Below, piece by piece: positions 7,092 to 20,032 of a stretch of 64,000 bases of DNA. This stretch comes from Gammaproteobacteria bacterium Milos-ODIII6. GTDB lineage: Bacteria; Pseudomonadota; Gammaproteobacteria; Chromatiales; Chromatiaceae. The notes below the pieces were generated by a model. That model was not told the DNA's origin, did not search any database, and saw only the letters and a list, made by a program, of their open reading frames with translations. The position numbers and the translations under genes were made by a program. Position 1 is the stretch's first letter; each line of letters opens with the position of its first letter. The DNA lies in contig JAPTHR010000001.1 in assembly GCA_029228645.1 (NCBI GenBank), forward strand, positions 214,925 through 278,924. The letters are read 5' to 3'.

Positions 7092-10000
7092 TTACCCGCT
7101 CGCAGGCGTCGCGCCGCGCGCCAGGCGCTTTTGCCCGAGCCGGAACACCAGCGCGAGCAGAGCCGGCATGAAGGTCAGGGTAACGATCATCGAGAACAGC
7201 AGCCCGAACAGCACGATCGCACCCAGGCCACGATAAAGCTCGCTGCCGGCACCCGGGTTGAACACCAGCGGTGACAACCCGGCGATCGTGGTCACCGTCG
7301 ACATCAGGATGGGACGGAGCCGGATCCGGACCGCATCGGTCACCGAATCCACGATGCTCATGCCCCTCTTTTTCAGGTTGGATGCGGCCAGTTCGACGAT
7401 CAGTATCGGATTGTTGACCACCGTCCCGATCAAGACCAGGAAGCCCAGCATGGTGATCATGTCGAAAGGCTGGCTGATGGGGTAGAGACCGATTTTGTCC
7501 AGATTCCCGCCCACCAGGTTGAGCAGGTACAGCCCGGCGACACCGCCGCTGATGCCGATCGGCAGGCTGGTCATGATCAGGAGCGGATAGCCCCAGTGCG
7601 AGAACACCGCGACCATCAGCAAATAGGCCACCAGAATGGCGACCATGAAATTGCCGAACAGCGCGTCCCGGGTTGCGGCCAGCTGATCGCTGGCGCCACT
7701 GAGTTCGAGCGCTATCTCGGGTGGCAGCTCGCCGGAGGCCTTCATCCCGAGGATGATCTCTTCGGTCACCTTCTGCACCCCGGCCTCGAGCGGCACGTCC
7801 CGCGGCGGGATGACGCTGAGGGTGATGGTGCGATCCCCGTCGACGCGACGGATGGTTTCGGTGTTGACTGTTTCCCGCAGGGTTGCGATCGCGCTGAGCG
7901 GGACCACCCCGCCGCGCGGTGAATACAGCATGATCGATTCGAGGTCCTCGGGACGCTCGATATTCCCCTCGGTGGAATAGAGAAACATATCGATCTCGTC
8001 ATCGTCGATGAAGAACTCGTCCACGAAGGCGCCATCCGAGTAGGCCCAGAGGGCGTATCCCAGGCTGCCCGTATCGATACCCAGTTCAGCTGCCCGCTCC
8101 CAGTCGGGATGCACCTCGAGCATGGGTTGACCCATGCTGAGATTGGATGGCTCCGGACGCACCCGGGGATTGTCGAACACCTGCTTGGACTTGAGAAAGA
8201 CTTTCAGGCCGGCCGCGAATAGCACCTCCAGATCGGGGCCGCTGATATCGATATTGATGCTGCGCGTACCACCGAAGTTGCCCGAGAAGATCGAACCCTT
8301 GGAAGAGAAAGACCTCAGCCCCGGCAACTCGCTGGTCCGGTCGCTGGCGATCTTCAGAAGCGCGTCGGTGTGGCGCCGGTCGGCGATCCCGCGGACCGAG
8401 AAAACCCGGCCGCTGCTGACGAAGCCGACCGAGAAAGTGAGCGCCGGGATGGCGCTTTCACCGCTCGCATACAGTGCGGGGTCCGCGCCGATCTGCGGGA
8501 CGAAGGCGCTCTCCACTGCGTGATAGTTCTGCTTCATGATGTCGATGTTGTAGCCCGGCGGGGCAAACATCATGGTGAAGACCTTGGCCTCCTCACCCTC
8601 TGGCAGGTACTCGGTTTGCGGTGTCAGGAAATACAGGATCGCGCCGGCACCCATGAGCACCGCAACGATCACTGCCAAGGGGCGCGCGACCCCCGCCACC
8701 AGCCAGTGGACCATCGAGAGCACCCGCCGGGAGAAGGCCGCGCCGATCCGATCCAGAAAGGACCGGGTTTCTCGGCCGGTCTGCGAAACGGTAAGGAAGC
8801 GTCCGCTGGCTGCCGGCACCAGGGTGATCGCCACCAGCATGGACATCAGGATGGAGGCGGATATCGCGATCGCGATATCGGAATAGAGTTGGCCGGCTTC
8901 CTCGCGGATGAAGATCACCGGCAGGAAGACGCATACCGTGGTCAGGGTGGAGGCCAGTACCGCCGGCCAGACCTCGGTGACCCCGAGCAGGGCCGCCTGC
9001 ATGCGTCGGGTCCCGTTGCTGAGGTGCCGGTAGATGTTCTCGGCAACAACGATATTGTTATCCAGGGTCATCCCGATCGCGAAGGCGACCCCGGCCAGTG
9101 AGACCACGTTGATGGTGCGACCGGTGATCAACAGCCCGAGAAAGGCGGCCACTGCACAGATGGGGATCGCGAGCGCGCCGATCACCGTTCCCGACCCGGA
9201 GCGCAGGAACAGAAACAGCACCAGTACCGCCAGACCTGCACCGATCGCGAGATTGCGCTGCACCACCTTCACCGCGTCGGTCACGTAGACGACGTCATCC
9301 GAGTTCAGTACCAGTTCCAAACCTTTGCTTTTGAGCAGGCCGGCATTCAATTCGGCCACCTTGGCCGTCATGTCGCGTTTGATCTGGATGACGTTGGTAC
9401 CGATCTGGCGATTGATCGCAAAGGCCAGCTGCGGTTTTCCCGAGGCATAGGCAAAGGAGCGAACCTCCGCAAAACCCAGCTCCGCGTGGCCGAGGTCGCG
9501 CAAGCGCACGAAAACCCCGTCGCGCTCGGCGACAACCAGGTTGTTGAGCTCCTCCACCGTCTGGAAGCGGCCGATGGTGCGCAGCAGATAACGGCGCTTG
9601 CCACTGTCGAGATCACCGCCGGAGACGTCCCGGTTGCGTGCGCGGATCGCGTTGCGCACGTCCAGCAGCTGCAGTTGGCGTTCGGCCAGTTTGACCGGGT
9701 CAATCAGGATACGGATCTGTCGCTCGGCGCCGCCCCACAGCCTGACGTCGGAAACACCGGCCACCCGCTCCATCGGCCTTTTGACATACTCCTCGGCCCA
9801 GTCGTACAGCGCCACGATATCGTCTTCGGAGAAGTCGCCAGTGAGCGGAGACAGACGGTAGTACATGAAAGAGTTGGAAGAGAAGGACTCGGCCTTGATA
9901 CTCGGCTGACGCACGTTCTCCGGATAGCCGTCGACCTGCGAGAGCGCGTTGTTGACGTTCAACAGCGCCTCTTCGATCGAGATGGTGTAGGGGAACTCGA

Positions 10001-10271
10001 GCTCGATCTCCGCCTCGCCGGTATTTGCGGTGGAGATCATGCGCTCCAGGCCGGGTATGCGGGTGAGATACTGTTCCTGCTCGATGACGATCTCTTTCTC
10101 GACATCCTGGGGAGACGCCCCCGGCCAACTGGTGGAGACCTTGATCAGGCGCGCATCGAGATCGGGGATCATCTGCACCGGCACGCTGAAGATCGCGAGC
10201 ACACCGAACAGCGACAGGATCAGGATAGCGACCGCGAGAATGACCGGCTTTTCGATGGCGAAGCGGAACAT
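7092..10271 (-). CDS. RND multidrug/solute efflux permease (AcrB/HAE1-like)
   Basis: 1059 residues, the usual RND permease length. It begins MFRFAIEKPVILAVAILI with the first transmembrane helix, followed by a large periplasmic porter loop, a block of helices, a second loop and a second helix block (internal duplication). The proton-relay helix reads GMTLDNNIVVAEN near residue 403, so the AcrB Asp-Asp pair is Asp-Asn, a variation known in part of the family. It moves substrates from the inner membrane or periplasm outward with proton influx. It follows its adaptor gene by 9 bases, forming a two-gene operon without an outer-membrane channel gene. The substrate cannot be told from sequence. Confidence 0.93.
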   Translation of the reverse strand: MFRFAIEKPVILAVAILILSLFGVLAIFSVPVQMIPDLDARLIKVSTSWPGASPQDVEKEIVIEQEQYLTRIPGLERMISTANTGEAEIELEFPYTISIEEALLNVNNALSQVDGYPENVRQPSIKAESFSSNSFMYYRLSPLTGDFSEDDIVALYDWAEEYVKRPMERVAGVSDVRLWGGAERQIRILIDPVKLAERQLQLLDVRNAIRARNRDVSGGDLDSGKRRYLLRTIGRFQTVEELNNLVVAERDGVFVRLRDLGHAELGFAEVRSFAYASGKPQLAFAINRQIGTNVIQIKRDMTAKVAELNAGLLKSKGLELVLNSDDVVYVTDAVKVVQRNLAIGAGLAVLVLFLFLRSGSGTVIGALAIPICAVAAFLGLLITGRTINVVSLAGVAFAIGMTLDNNIVVAENIYRHLSNGTRRMQAALLGVTEVWPAVLASTLTTVCVFLPVIFIREEAGQLYSDIAIAISASILMSMLVAITLVPAASGRFLTVSQTGRETRSFLDRIGAAFSRRVLSMVHWLVAGVARPLAVIVAVLMGAGAILYFLTPQTEYLPEGEEAKVFTMMFAPPGYNIDIMKQNYHAVESAFVPQIGADPALYASGESAIPALTFSVGFVSSGRVFSVRGIADRRHTDALLKIASDRTSELPGLRSFSSKGSIFSGNFGGTRSINIDISGPDLEVLFAAGLKVFLKSKQVFDNPRVRPEPSNLSMGQPMLEVHPDWERAAELGIDTGSLGYALWAYSDGAFVDEFFIDDDEIDMFLYSTEGNIERPEDLESIMLYSPRGGVVPLSAIATLRETVNTETIRRVDGDRTITLSVIPPRDVPLEAGVQKVTEEIILGMKASGELPPEIALELSGASDQLAATRDALFGNFMVAILVAYLLMVAVFSHWGYPLLIMTSLPIGISGGVAGLYLLNLVGGNLDKIGLYPISQPFDMITMLGFLVLIGTVVNNPILIVELAASNLKKRGMSIVDSVTDAVRIRLRPILMSTVTTIAGLSPLVFNPGAGSELYRGLGAIVLFGLLFSMIVTLTFMPALLALVFRLGQKRLARGATPASG

Positions 10272-10280
10272 TCCCCGATC

Positions 10281-11351
10281 CTATTCCGTTGCCTGCTTGG
10301 GCAGCACCGCCTGGCCGGGGCGGAGATTCTCGTTGCCCAGCAGAACGATGCGATCACCCGCCGCGAGGGTGCTCTGCAGGACCTCGACCCGGCTACCCTG
10401 GGTGCGCCCCCGAAACAAAGTGACAGGCTCGACCTTGTGCTGCCCGCCAGATTCGATCACCCGCCACACGATCCGTTGACCGTCGGGCTTGAGCACGATC
10501 GCATCCTGTGGCACCAGCAGCGCCTTCGACTCGCTGCCGGCGAGTTCGATGAATATCCGCGCAGACATGCCGACCGCGATGCGATGCTCGCGATTGTCCA
10601 GTTCAATGAGCAGGGGAAAGCTGCGGGTATCCCGGTTTCCCACCGCAACGAGGGCGGAAGGCCTGGCGTGACGCGTCTCGCCCGGGAGGGCGTCAAACTC
10701 TATTCGAAGATCCGAATCCCTGGCGATGCGTCCGTAATAGCGCTGCGGCAACGACCCCCGTATCCGGATCCGATCCAGGTCGACCAGGCGCACCACCGCA
10801 TCATCCTGTTTGACCCACTGCCCCGCTTCGACCCGCTGCTGCGCGACGACACCGGTGAAGGGTGCACTCAGGGTGTGGCGCGACAACAGCTCCCGAAAGC
10901 GTCTCAGCTCGGCGCGCTGCCGGTCGACCGATGCCTGGGCCGCCTCCTCGTCCGCGACAGCGGAAGCGAGCGATGTGGTGGCGACCGCGTTGCGCTCGAG
11001 AAGTGATTGATACTCGGCCTTGAGTCGCACCGCATCCTTGTGTCGTGCGATGGCCTCCTCGAGGCGCGCCTGTGCCGCGGCCACCTCGATTTCGGCGATC
11101 GCGGAATCCAGGGTGAGGACCCTGTTGCCGGCCTCGACAAAGTCCCCCTCGGTGACGAAGAGTTGCTCGACCACACCGGCGACACGCGGGGAGAGCGCCG
11201 TTTCACGCAATGCCTCCGCGCTGCCCAGCAGCGGTATTTCCTCGCGCAGCGTCTCGGCGATCACCTCGGTGACCGTGACCGGGCTGGGCTTCTCCGTGGC
11301 CCCCAGGACCAGGGGCAACAAAAAAATGCTCAACGCTATCGCAAGCTTCAT
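10281..11351 (-). CDS. RND efflux periplasmic adaptor (membrane fusion protein)
   Basis: 356 residues from the ATG at 11351; GGGGGCAGG just upstream supports it over a start 51 bases earlier. Signal peptide MKLAIALSIFLLPLVLG, then a barrel-sandwich/lipoyl half (LSPRVAGVVEQLFVTEGDFV), an alpha-helical hairpin (about 85-150), the second lipoyl half (LSAPFTGVVAQQRVEAGQWV), and beta-barrel and membrane-proximal domains. HlyD/AcrA family: bridges the inner-membrane permease (next gene) to an outer-membrane channel. No regulator gene is adjacent. Confidence 0.9.
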   Translation of the reverse strand: MKLAIALSIFLLPLVLGATEKPSPVTVTEVIAETLREEIPLLGSAEALRETALSPRVAGVVEQLFVTEGDFVEAGNRVLTLDSAIAEIEVAAAQARLEEAIARHKDAVRLKAEYQSLLERNAVATTSLASAVADEEAAQASVDRQRAELRRFRELLSRHTLSAPFTGVVAQQRVEAGQWVKQDDAVVRLVDLDRIRIRGSLPQRYYGRIARDSDLRIEFDALPGETRHARPSALVAVGNRDTRSFPLLIELDNREHRIAVGMSARIFIELAGSESKALLVPQDAIVLKPDGQRIVWRVIESGGQHKVEPVTLFRGRTQGSRVEVLQSTLAAGDRIVLLGNENLRPGQAVLPKQATE

Positions 11352-11665
11352 CCTGCCCCCAATAATTTCGCGTGAGACGGCTCCCACAGAACCCGCCGGC
11401 AAAGAAAGGGTTCCCTGCTGGAAAACCTGTCCCGCCAGAGTGTAGCCGAGGCGCGCGTCAGTCTATCGTGCGGAGACGCCTTGGGGGTGTTGTGGAAATG
11501 CGGGCCTGACGACACCGGGCCGAGCCATCTTTTTCCGGCAGCGCGGGGAAAAAGCGAGCCCGCGGCTGCCCTGGATGGGTGCGTTCAAGGTGACGAGGAA
11601 GACCGGCAGCAAGCCTTGTGCTCGGACGAGCCGGGCCGAGGCCCTGACTCGCGCCGGACAATTCG
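11352..11665. other. Intergenic stretch between glmS and the RND adaptor
   Basis: About 314 bases. GC-rich with short open frames on both strands but no protein-like composition, no Shine-Dalgarno/start pair and no strong hairpin with a U-run. I see nothing definite here beyond the likely upstream region of the adaptor gene. Confidence 0.5.
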
Positions 11666-13492
<1,827 letters not shown>

Positions 13493-13557
13493 GATCCTTT
13501 TCCTCTGAAGGGGGCATACCAAACATTAGCGGGAGGGAAATAGAATTCTTGAGTTCC

Positions 13558-13583
13558 TTGTCGGGCCTGTCGGGCCTGTCGAG
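13558..13583. repeat. Short direct repeat of gtcgggcct between glmU and glmS
   Basis: The unit gtcgggcct occurs twice in a row, followed by a partial third copy (gtcgagtcc). It lies in the glmU-glmS gap. Probably slippage-derived; no function visible. Confidence 0.5.
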
Positions 13584-13612
13584 TCCTTTCGCCGGGGGAG
13601 ACGGTTCTGGCG

Positions 13613-14980
13613 CTATTTCTTGGGCGTCTTGGCAGGACGCTGCCAGCTGGGGATGGTCGTCTGGCGCGCCCGGGTGAGGGTGAGTTGGCCCGCTGGAGCA
13701 TCCTTGCCGATGACCGAACCGGCGCCAATGGTCGCGCCCGCCCCGACAGTCACAGGGGCCACCAGCGCCGTGTTGGAGCCGATGAATGCGCTGTCACCGA
13801 TCACGGTGCGGTGCTTGTTGGCGCCGTCGTAGTTGCAGGTAATCGTCCCGGCGCCCATGTTCACCCCGGCGCCGATATCGCTGTCGCCGACGTAGCTGAG
13901 GTGATTGACCTTGGAGCCCTCGCCGATTTCCGATTGCTTGATCTCGACAAAGTTGCCGACGTGGTTGTGCCCGGCCAGGTTCGCACCCGGGCGCAACCGG
14001 GAAAACGGACCGACTCGACTGCCGGCGCCAATCTGCGCCTGTTCGATCACACAGTTCTCGAGGATGTGCACGTCGTCGTGAATCCGGCTGTCGCGCAACA
14101 CGCTGTTGGCCCCGACGCGGACATTGTCGCCAAGGATGACCTCTCCCTCGACGATGACGTTGACATCGAGGACGCAATCGCGACCATGTCGCAGGGTGCC
14201 ACGCACATCGACCCGGGCAGGGTCGCGCAGGGTCAAGCCCTGCAGCATCAGTTGCTCGGCCTGACGCCACTGCAAGGCGCGCTCGAGGGTGGCGAGCTGA
14301 GCGCGGTTATTGACCCCTTCGGCCTCGACGCGATCGCCCGGATGCACAACAGCCAAGGGAACCTGCTCGGCGACCGCCATCGCCAGGACATCGGTCAGGT
14401 AGAACTCCCCCTGGGCATTGTCGTTCTCGAGGCGCTCGAGCCAAGCGCGCAGGCGTTCTGCCGGCAGGGACATGATCCCGGTGTTGATCTCCTGGATGAG
14501 CAGCTGTTCCGGCGTGGCGTCTTTCTGTTCCACGATGGAGTGGACCGCGCCGTTCCCATCCCGTTGGATGCGTCCATAGCCGCTCGGATCGTCCAGGGTC
14601 ACGGTCAGCAGACCAAAACCACCCGCCGCCTCGGCAATCAGTTCAGCGAGGGTGGCGTGCGTGATCAGGGGCACATCGCCGTACAACACCAGGACCTGGT
14701 CGACTCCATCGAGATGGGGCATGGCCTGCTCGAGCGCATGCCCGGTACCCAGCTGCTCAGCCTGCTCCGCCCAGACCAGGTCCTCTCCGGGAATGGCGTC
14801 CCGCACCTGCTCCCCTCCGTGCCCGAAAACCACGACGATATGTTGCGGGTCGAGCGCGCGGGCTGTATCGATGACATGCTGCAGCAGTGGCCGGTCCGCG
14901 AGCGTGTGCAGGACCTTGGGCAGACTGGACTTCATGCGGGTACCCTGACCCGCGGCGAGTATCACGATACCGAGTTTCAT
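13613..14980 (-). CDS. glmU: Bifunctional UDP-GlcNAc pyrophosphorylase / glucosamine-1-phosphate acetyltransferase
   Basis: 455 residues from the ATG at 14980 (MKLGIVILAAGQGTRMKS); the open frame upstream is not conserved. The N-terminal nucleotidyltransferase domain carries the GxGTRM/LPKVLH signature and VLVLYGDVPLI. The C-terminal half is a left-handed beta-helix of hexapeptide repeats with NFVEIKQSEIGEGSKVNHLSYVGDS and MGAGTITCNYDG, the acetyltransferase signatures. It makes UDP-GlcNAc in the cytoplasm. glmS follows 120 bases downstream on the same strand. Confidence 0.97.
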   Translation of the reverse strand: MKLGIVILAAGQGTRMKSSLPKVLHTLADRPLLQHVIDTARALDPQHIVVVFGHGGEQVRDAIPGEDLVWAEQAEQLGTGHALEQAMPHLDGVDQVLVLYGDVPLITHATLAELIAEAAGGFGLLTVTLDDPSGYGRIQRDGNGAVHSIVEQKDATPEQLLIQEINTGIMSLPAERLRAWLERLENDNAQGEFYLTDVLAMAVAEQVPLAVVHPGDRVEAEGVNNRAQLATLERALQWRQAEQLMLQGLTLRDPARVDVRGTLRHGRDCVLDVNVIVEGEVILGDNVRVGANSVLRDSRIHDDVHILENCVIEQAQIGAGSRVGPFSRLRPGANLAGHNHVGNFVEIKQSEIGEGSKVNHLSYVGDSDIGAGVNMGAGTITCNYDGANKHRTVIGDSAFIGSNTALVAPVTVGAGATIGAGSVIGKDAPAGQLTLTRARQTTIPSWQRPAKTPKK

Positions 14981-14999
14981 GCTCGCTCCACTGGAGGAT

Positions 15000-15500
15000 T
15001 CAGTTGATAGTCGGGTGTGGCGGCGTCTGTTCGGAGTGGATCCCCGAGACCTTGTCCTCACCGGGGGTGGCGTCACGCACCTCGACGATCCGCACCCGGA
15101 TGGTCAGCGTTTTGCCGGCCAGCGGGTGATTGCCATCCACGGTAAGCGTCTCACCGCTGATGTCGGTGACATAGAAGTTTTTGACCTCGCCGTCCTCACT
15201 CTGCATCGGGACCTCTGCACCGAGATGGTGGTACTGCGGTGGGACGTTTTCGAGGTCATCAGAGAAGGTCAGCGAAGGATCACGTTCACCGTAGGCATCC
15301 TGCGGCCGGAGATGGACTTCGACCTCGTCGCCCACGGACTTGCCCTGCACCGCCTGGTCCATATTGCCAATCAGTTCGGTATCGCTGCCGTACACGAAGC
15401 CGAGTGGCTTGTCGTGCTGTTCGATCAGCTCCCCCCGATCGTCCAGGATCGTGTAGACGAGAGCAACGAACTTGCCCGGCCTGACAGTCTGCTCACTCAT
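15000..15500 (-). CDS. SlyD-like FKBP-type peptidyl-prolyl isomerase
   Basis: 166 residues from the ATG at 15500 (MSEQTVRPGKFVALVYTILDD). FKBP half (LGFVYGSDTELIGNMDQAVQGKSVGDEVEV), an insert-in-flap chaperone domain (about 75-125), then the returning FKBP strand (DGNHPLAGKTLTIRVRIVEVRDAT). This is the SlyD/SlpA layout. The His/Cys-rich metal-binding tail of E. coli SlyD is absent, so nickel delivery is unlikely. Cytoplasmic folding helper. It lies 19 bases upstream of glmU on the same strand and downstream of the atp terminator. Confidence 0.85.
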   Translation of the reverse strand: MSEQTVRPGKFVALVYTILDDRGELIEQHDKPLGFVYGSDTELIGNMDQAVQGKSVGDEVEVHLRPQDAYGERDPSLTFSDDLENVPPQYHHLGAEVPMQSEDGEVKNFYVTDISGETLTVDGNHPLAGKTLTIRVRIVEVRDATPGEDKVSGIHSEQTPPHPTIN

Positions 15501-15536
15501 ACAACGACACCATGCAATCAAACGAAAAGGGCAATT

Positions 15537-15555
15537 GGAAAAGGCCCTGCGGGCC
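15537..15555 (-). terminator. Rho-independent terminator of the atp operon
   Basis: On the minus strand a GGCCC-GCA-GGGCC hairpin (15543-15555) is followed by TTTTCC. It lies about 40 bases downstream of the atpC stop, where the operon would end. The stem is short but GC-only. Confidence 0.6.
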
Positions 15556-15595
15556 AGCCGTCAGAGCCTTCGAGTCTAGCAAGATGCGAAGTCGC

Positions 15596-16018
15596 TTACC
15601 TGATTTTGCGCAGGCGCTCGATCGCCCGCAGCTGCGCCACCGCGTCCGCGAGTTCCGCTTGGGCCTTCGCCAGATCCATGTCCGCCGCCTGGTTGGCCAA
15701 GGCATCCTCCGCGCGACGCTTGGCCTCCATGGCAGCCGCCTCATCCAGGTCGGCCGCACGCACCCCGGTGTCTGCCAGGACCGTCACCCGGAAAGGCTGC
15801 ACCTCGATCAAGCCACCGGAGACGTAGAAGTGCGCCTGCGGCTTGCCAGCACCGCGCTCCACCCGGACTTCGCCCGGCTTCAGGCGGGTAACCAGCGGGG
15901 CATGCCGCGGGGCAACCCCGATCTCGCCCATGATGGCTGGCGCGAACACCATCTCGCCCTCGCCACTGAAGAGATGGCCTTCGGCGCTCACGATGTCGAC
16001 ATGTATGGTCATTGCCAT
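15596..16018 (-). CDS. atpC: ATP synthase F1 epsilon subunit
   Basis: 140 residues, normal length. N-terminal beta-sandwich (HVDIVSAEGHLFSGEGEMV, GEIGVAPRHAPLVTRLKPGEV) and a C-terminal two-helix hairpin (about 90-140, Ala/Glu/Arg-rich). It is part of the central stalk and inhibits ATP hydrolysis. Last gene of atpIBEFHAGDC, 49 bases after atpD, followed by a terminator. Confidence 0.96.
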   Translation of the reverse strand: MAMTIHVDIVSAEGHLFSGEGEMVFAPAIMGEIGVAPRHAPLVTRLKPGEVRVERGAGKPQAHFYVSGGLIEVQPFRVTVLADTGVRAADLDEAAAMEAKRRAEDALANQAADMDLAKAQAELADAVAQLRAIERLRKIR

Positions 16019-16067
16019 CGTCTTTTCTCCTGTACGCAGCTAGACGCAGATGGGATACCGTCAGCGC

Positions 16068-17453
<1,386 letters not shown>

Positions 17454-17508
17454 TCACTCTTCCGCGACCGGGGCCGCGCTGAATTCCAAAATTCTGTCAA
17501 TCCGCCCC

Positions 17509-18378
17509 TCAGGACGAGACGGCTGCAGCACCACCCACGATCTCGGAGATCTCCTGGGTGATCGCCGCCTGACGCGCCTTGTTGTAGATCAGCTGCAACT
17601 CGTCGATCAGGTCGCCGGCATTGTCCGTGGCGGCCTTCATGGCGACCATCCGCGCGGACTGCTCGCAGGCGCCGTTCTCGACCACCGCCTGGTAGGCAAT
17701 GGATTCGATGTAGCGCACCAGCATGTCGTCAAGCACGTGCCTGGCGTCGGGCTCGTAGATATAGTCCCAGTGATGCTTGAGGTCCTCGGCATTTTCGCCG
17801 GGAGGCAAGGGCACCAACTGCAGCACCGTCGAATCCTGGGTCATGGTATTGACGAAATGGTTGTAGGCCAGCCGGATCTCGTCCAGTTCACCGTTGAGGT
17901 ACGCGTCCAGCATCACCTTGACCGTTCCGACCAACTGCTCGATATGCGGCGAGTCGCCCAGGTGGGTAACCTGTGCCTTGACGCCGCCGCCCACACGCCG
18001 GAAGAAACCAAGCGCCTTGTTGCCGATCAGGCAGTAGCTGACCTCTGTGCCATCGTTGCTCAGGGCGCGTATTTCCTTGACCAGGCGCCGAAACAGGTTG
18101 GAGTTGAGGCCCCCGCACAGGCCACGGTCTGAGGATACGATGATGTAACCGATCCGCTTGACCTCGCGTGGGTTCATGAAGGGGTGCTTGTACTCCGGGT
18201 TCGCCAGGGCCACATGCCCTATCACCTGGCGCATCTTCTCCGCGTAGGGGCGCGAGGCCTCCATGCGCTCCTGTGCCTTACGCATTTTCGCGGCGGCGAC
18301 CATCTCCATGGCACTCGTGATCTTCTGAGTGCTCTTGACGGAGGCAATCTTGGTGCGAATCTCTTTTGCGCCTGCCAT
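17509..18378 (-). CDS. atpG: ATP synthase F1 gamma subunit
   Basis: 289 residues: N-terminal helix ([35 protein letters not shown]) and C-terminal helix ([43 protein letters not shown] region), which form the rotating coiled coil, with a Rossmann-like middle. Central stalk of F1. A palindromic repeat separates it from atpA upstream. Confidence 0.97.
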   Translation of the reverse strand: MAGAKEIRTKIASVKSTQKITSAMEMVAAAKMRKAQERMEASRPYAEKMRQVIGHVALANPEYKHPFMNPREVKRIGYIIVSSDRGLCGGLNSNLFRRLVKEIRALSNDGTEVSYCLIGNKALGFFRRVGGGVKAQVTHLGDSPHIEQLVGTVKVMLDAYLNGELDEIRLAYNHFVNTMTQDSTVLQLVPLPPGENAEDLKHHWDYIYEPDARHVLDDMLVRYIESIAYQAVVENGACEQSARMVAMKAATDNAGDLIDELQLIYNKARQAAITQEISEIVGGAAAVSS

Positions 18379-18401
18379 GTTGGACCTTTTATCTCCGAAT
18401 T

Positions 18402-18474
18402 AACCGCAAAGGCCGCAAAGAACGCGAAGATAGCGCTAATAATACTTTGCGCTCTTCGCGTGCTTGGCGGTTTT
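18402..18474. repeat. Imperfect palindromic dispersed-type repeat between atpA and atpG
   Basis: The left arm (aaccgcaaaggccgcaaag...) and right arm (...cttcgcgtgcttggcggttt) are imperfect inverted copies around an AT-rich centre (18431-18444). Translated, it gives the TAKAAKNAK-type pattern often seen in dispersed intergenic repeats of gammaproteobacteria. Transcribed from either strand it would fold into a long hairpin between the atpA and atpG messages. Confidence 0.65.
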
Positions 18475-18476
18475 CT

Positions 18477-20018
18477 TTACCAAGTATGGTTGGCCTTGAA
18501 GTCCTTCAGCGCCTGGTGGAACTTGGACTCGATATCGTCGTTCCAGTCAGCGCTCTTGTTCACTTCGGCAACCAGTTCCGCCTGGTTGGCGTTCATGTAG
18601 CTGTGCAGCGCTGCCTCGAAATCGACGACTTTGGTGGTGTCGACGTCATCCAGGTAACCCTCGTTGGCGGCGAACAGCGAGATCGCCATCTCGCAGGTCG
18701 ACAGCGGGGTGTACTGCGGCTGCTTCATCAGCTCGGTAACACGCTTGCCGCGCTCGAGTTGCTGCCGGGTGGCCTCGTCCAGGTCGGAAGCGAACTGTGA
18801 GAACGCCGCCAGTTCGCGGTATTGCGCCAACGCCAGGCGGACACCGCCGCCGAGCTTTTTGATGATCTTGGTCTGGGCGGAGCCACCGACACGCGATACC
18901 GAGAGACCGGCGTTGATTGCCGGGCGCATACCCGCCGCAAACAAGTCGGACTCGAGGAAGATCTGGCCGTCGGTGATCGAGATCACGTTGGTCGGGACGA
19001 ACGCGGACACGTCGCCTGCCTGGGTCTCGATGATCGGCAACGCGGTCAGGGAACCGGTCTGACCTTTCACTTCACCATTGGTGAACTTCTCCACATAGTC
19101 GGCGTTGACCCGGGATGCGCGCTCCAGCAGACGCGAGTGCAGGTAGAAGACGTCACCCGGGTAGGCTTCACGGCCCGGCGGACGACGCAACAGCAGGGAT
19201 ACCTGCCGGTAGGCCCACGCCTGCTTGGTCAGGTCGTCGAATATGATCAGGGCATCTTCACCGCGGTCGCGGTAATACTCACCCATGGTGCAACCCGAGT
19301 ATGGCGCGATGAACTGCATCGCAGCCGAATCGGCCGCCGGGGCAGCGACGATGGTGGTGTGCTCCATGGCACCGTGCTCTTCCAGCTTGCGCACGAGGCC
19401 AGCGATGGTCGAGTTCTTCTGACCGATCGCCACGTAGACGCACTTAATGCCAGTGCCCTTCTGGTTGATGATCGCATCGATCGCGATAGCGGACTTGCCG
19501 GTCTGGCGGTCGCCGATGATCAGTTCACGCTGGCCGCGGCCAACCGGGACCATGGCGTCGATCGCCTTGATGCCGGTCTGGACCGGCTGGTCAACGGACT
19601 TCCGATCGATGACGCCCGGAGCGATCTGTTCGATCGGCGAAGAGGTCTTGGTCTCGATCGGGCCCTTGCCGTCCATCGGGTTGCCCAGGGCGTCTACGAC
19701 GCGGCCAAGCAGTTCGGGTCCGGTCGGCACTTCAAGCACCTTGCCGGTGCACTTGACCGGATCACCTTCGGTGATGTTCTTGTAATCGCCCAGCACGACC
19801 GCGCCGACTGAATCACGCTCGAGGTTCAGTGCGAGGCCGTAAACGCCACCGGGGAATTCCAGCATCTCGTAGGACATGACGTCCGCCAGACCATGGACGC
19901 GAACGATACCGTCGGTAACCGATACCACGGTGCCTTCGTTATGAGCTTCAGTGGAGAGATCGAATTTCTCGATCTTGCTCTTGATCAGCTCGCTGATTTC
20001 TGAGGGATTCAGTTGCAT
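18477..20018 (-). CDS. atpA: ATP synthase F1 alpha subunit
   Basis: 513 residues, standard length. P-loop [13 protein letters not shown], the [21 protein letters not shown] segment, [29 protein letters not shown] and the C-terminal alpha-helical domain. Non-catalytic nucleotide-binding subunit of F1. Lies 14 bases after atpH. Confidence 0.98.
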   Translation of the reverse strand: MQLNPSEISELIKSKIEKFDLSTEAHNEGTVVSVTDGIVRVHGLADVMSYEMLEFPGGVYGLALNLERDSVGAVVLGDYKNITEGDPVKCTGKVLEVPTGPELLGRVVDALGNPMDGKGPIETKTSSPIEQIAPGVIDRKSVDQPVQTGIKAIDAMVPVGRGQRELIIGDRQTGKSAIAIDAIINQKGTGIKCVYVAIGQKNSTIAGLVRKLEEHGAMEHTTIVAAPAADSAAMQFIAPYSGCTMGEYYRDRGEDALIIFDDLTKQAWAYRQVSLLLRRPPGREAYPGDVFYLHSRLLERASRVNADYVEKFTNGEVKGQTGSLTALPIIETQAGDVSAFVPTNVISITDGQIFLESDLFAAGMRPAINAGLSVSRVGGSAQTKIIKKLGGGVRLALAQYRELAAFSQFASDLDEATRQQLERGKRVTELMKQPQYTPLSTCEMAISLFAANEGYLDDVDTTKVVDFEAALHSYMNANQAELVAEVNKSADWNDDIESKFHQALKDFKANHTW

Positions 20019-20032
20019 GCTTGCTTACCCTG

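Noticed and set aside
9486..11006. 506-codon plus-strand frame across the RND genes
   Set aside because: His/Asp/Arg-rich antisense shadow of the permease and adaptor.
11458..11661. 67-codon minus-strand frame between glmS and the RND adaptor
   Set aside because: Pro/Arg-rich, no ribosome-binding site or recognisable motif.
13558..13583. Tandem gtcgggcct units as a CRISPR-like array
   Set aside because: Nine-base units with no spacers; simple slippage repeat.
13685..15007. 440-codon plus-strand frame over glmU
   Set aside because: Antisense shadow; glmU on the minus strand is unmistakable.
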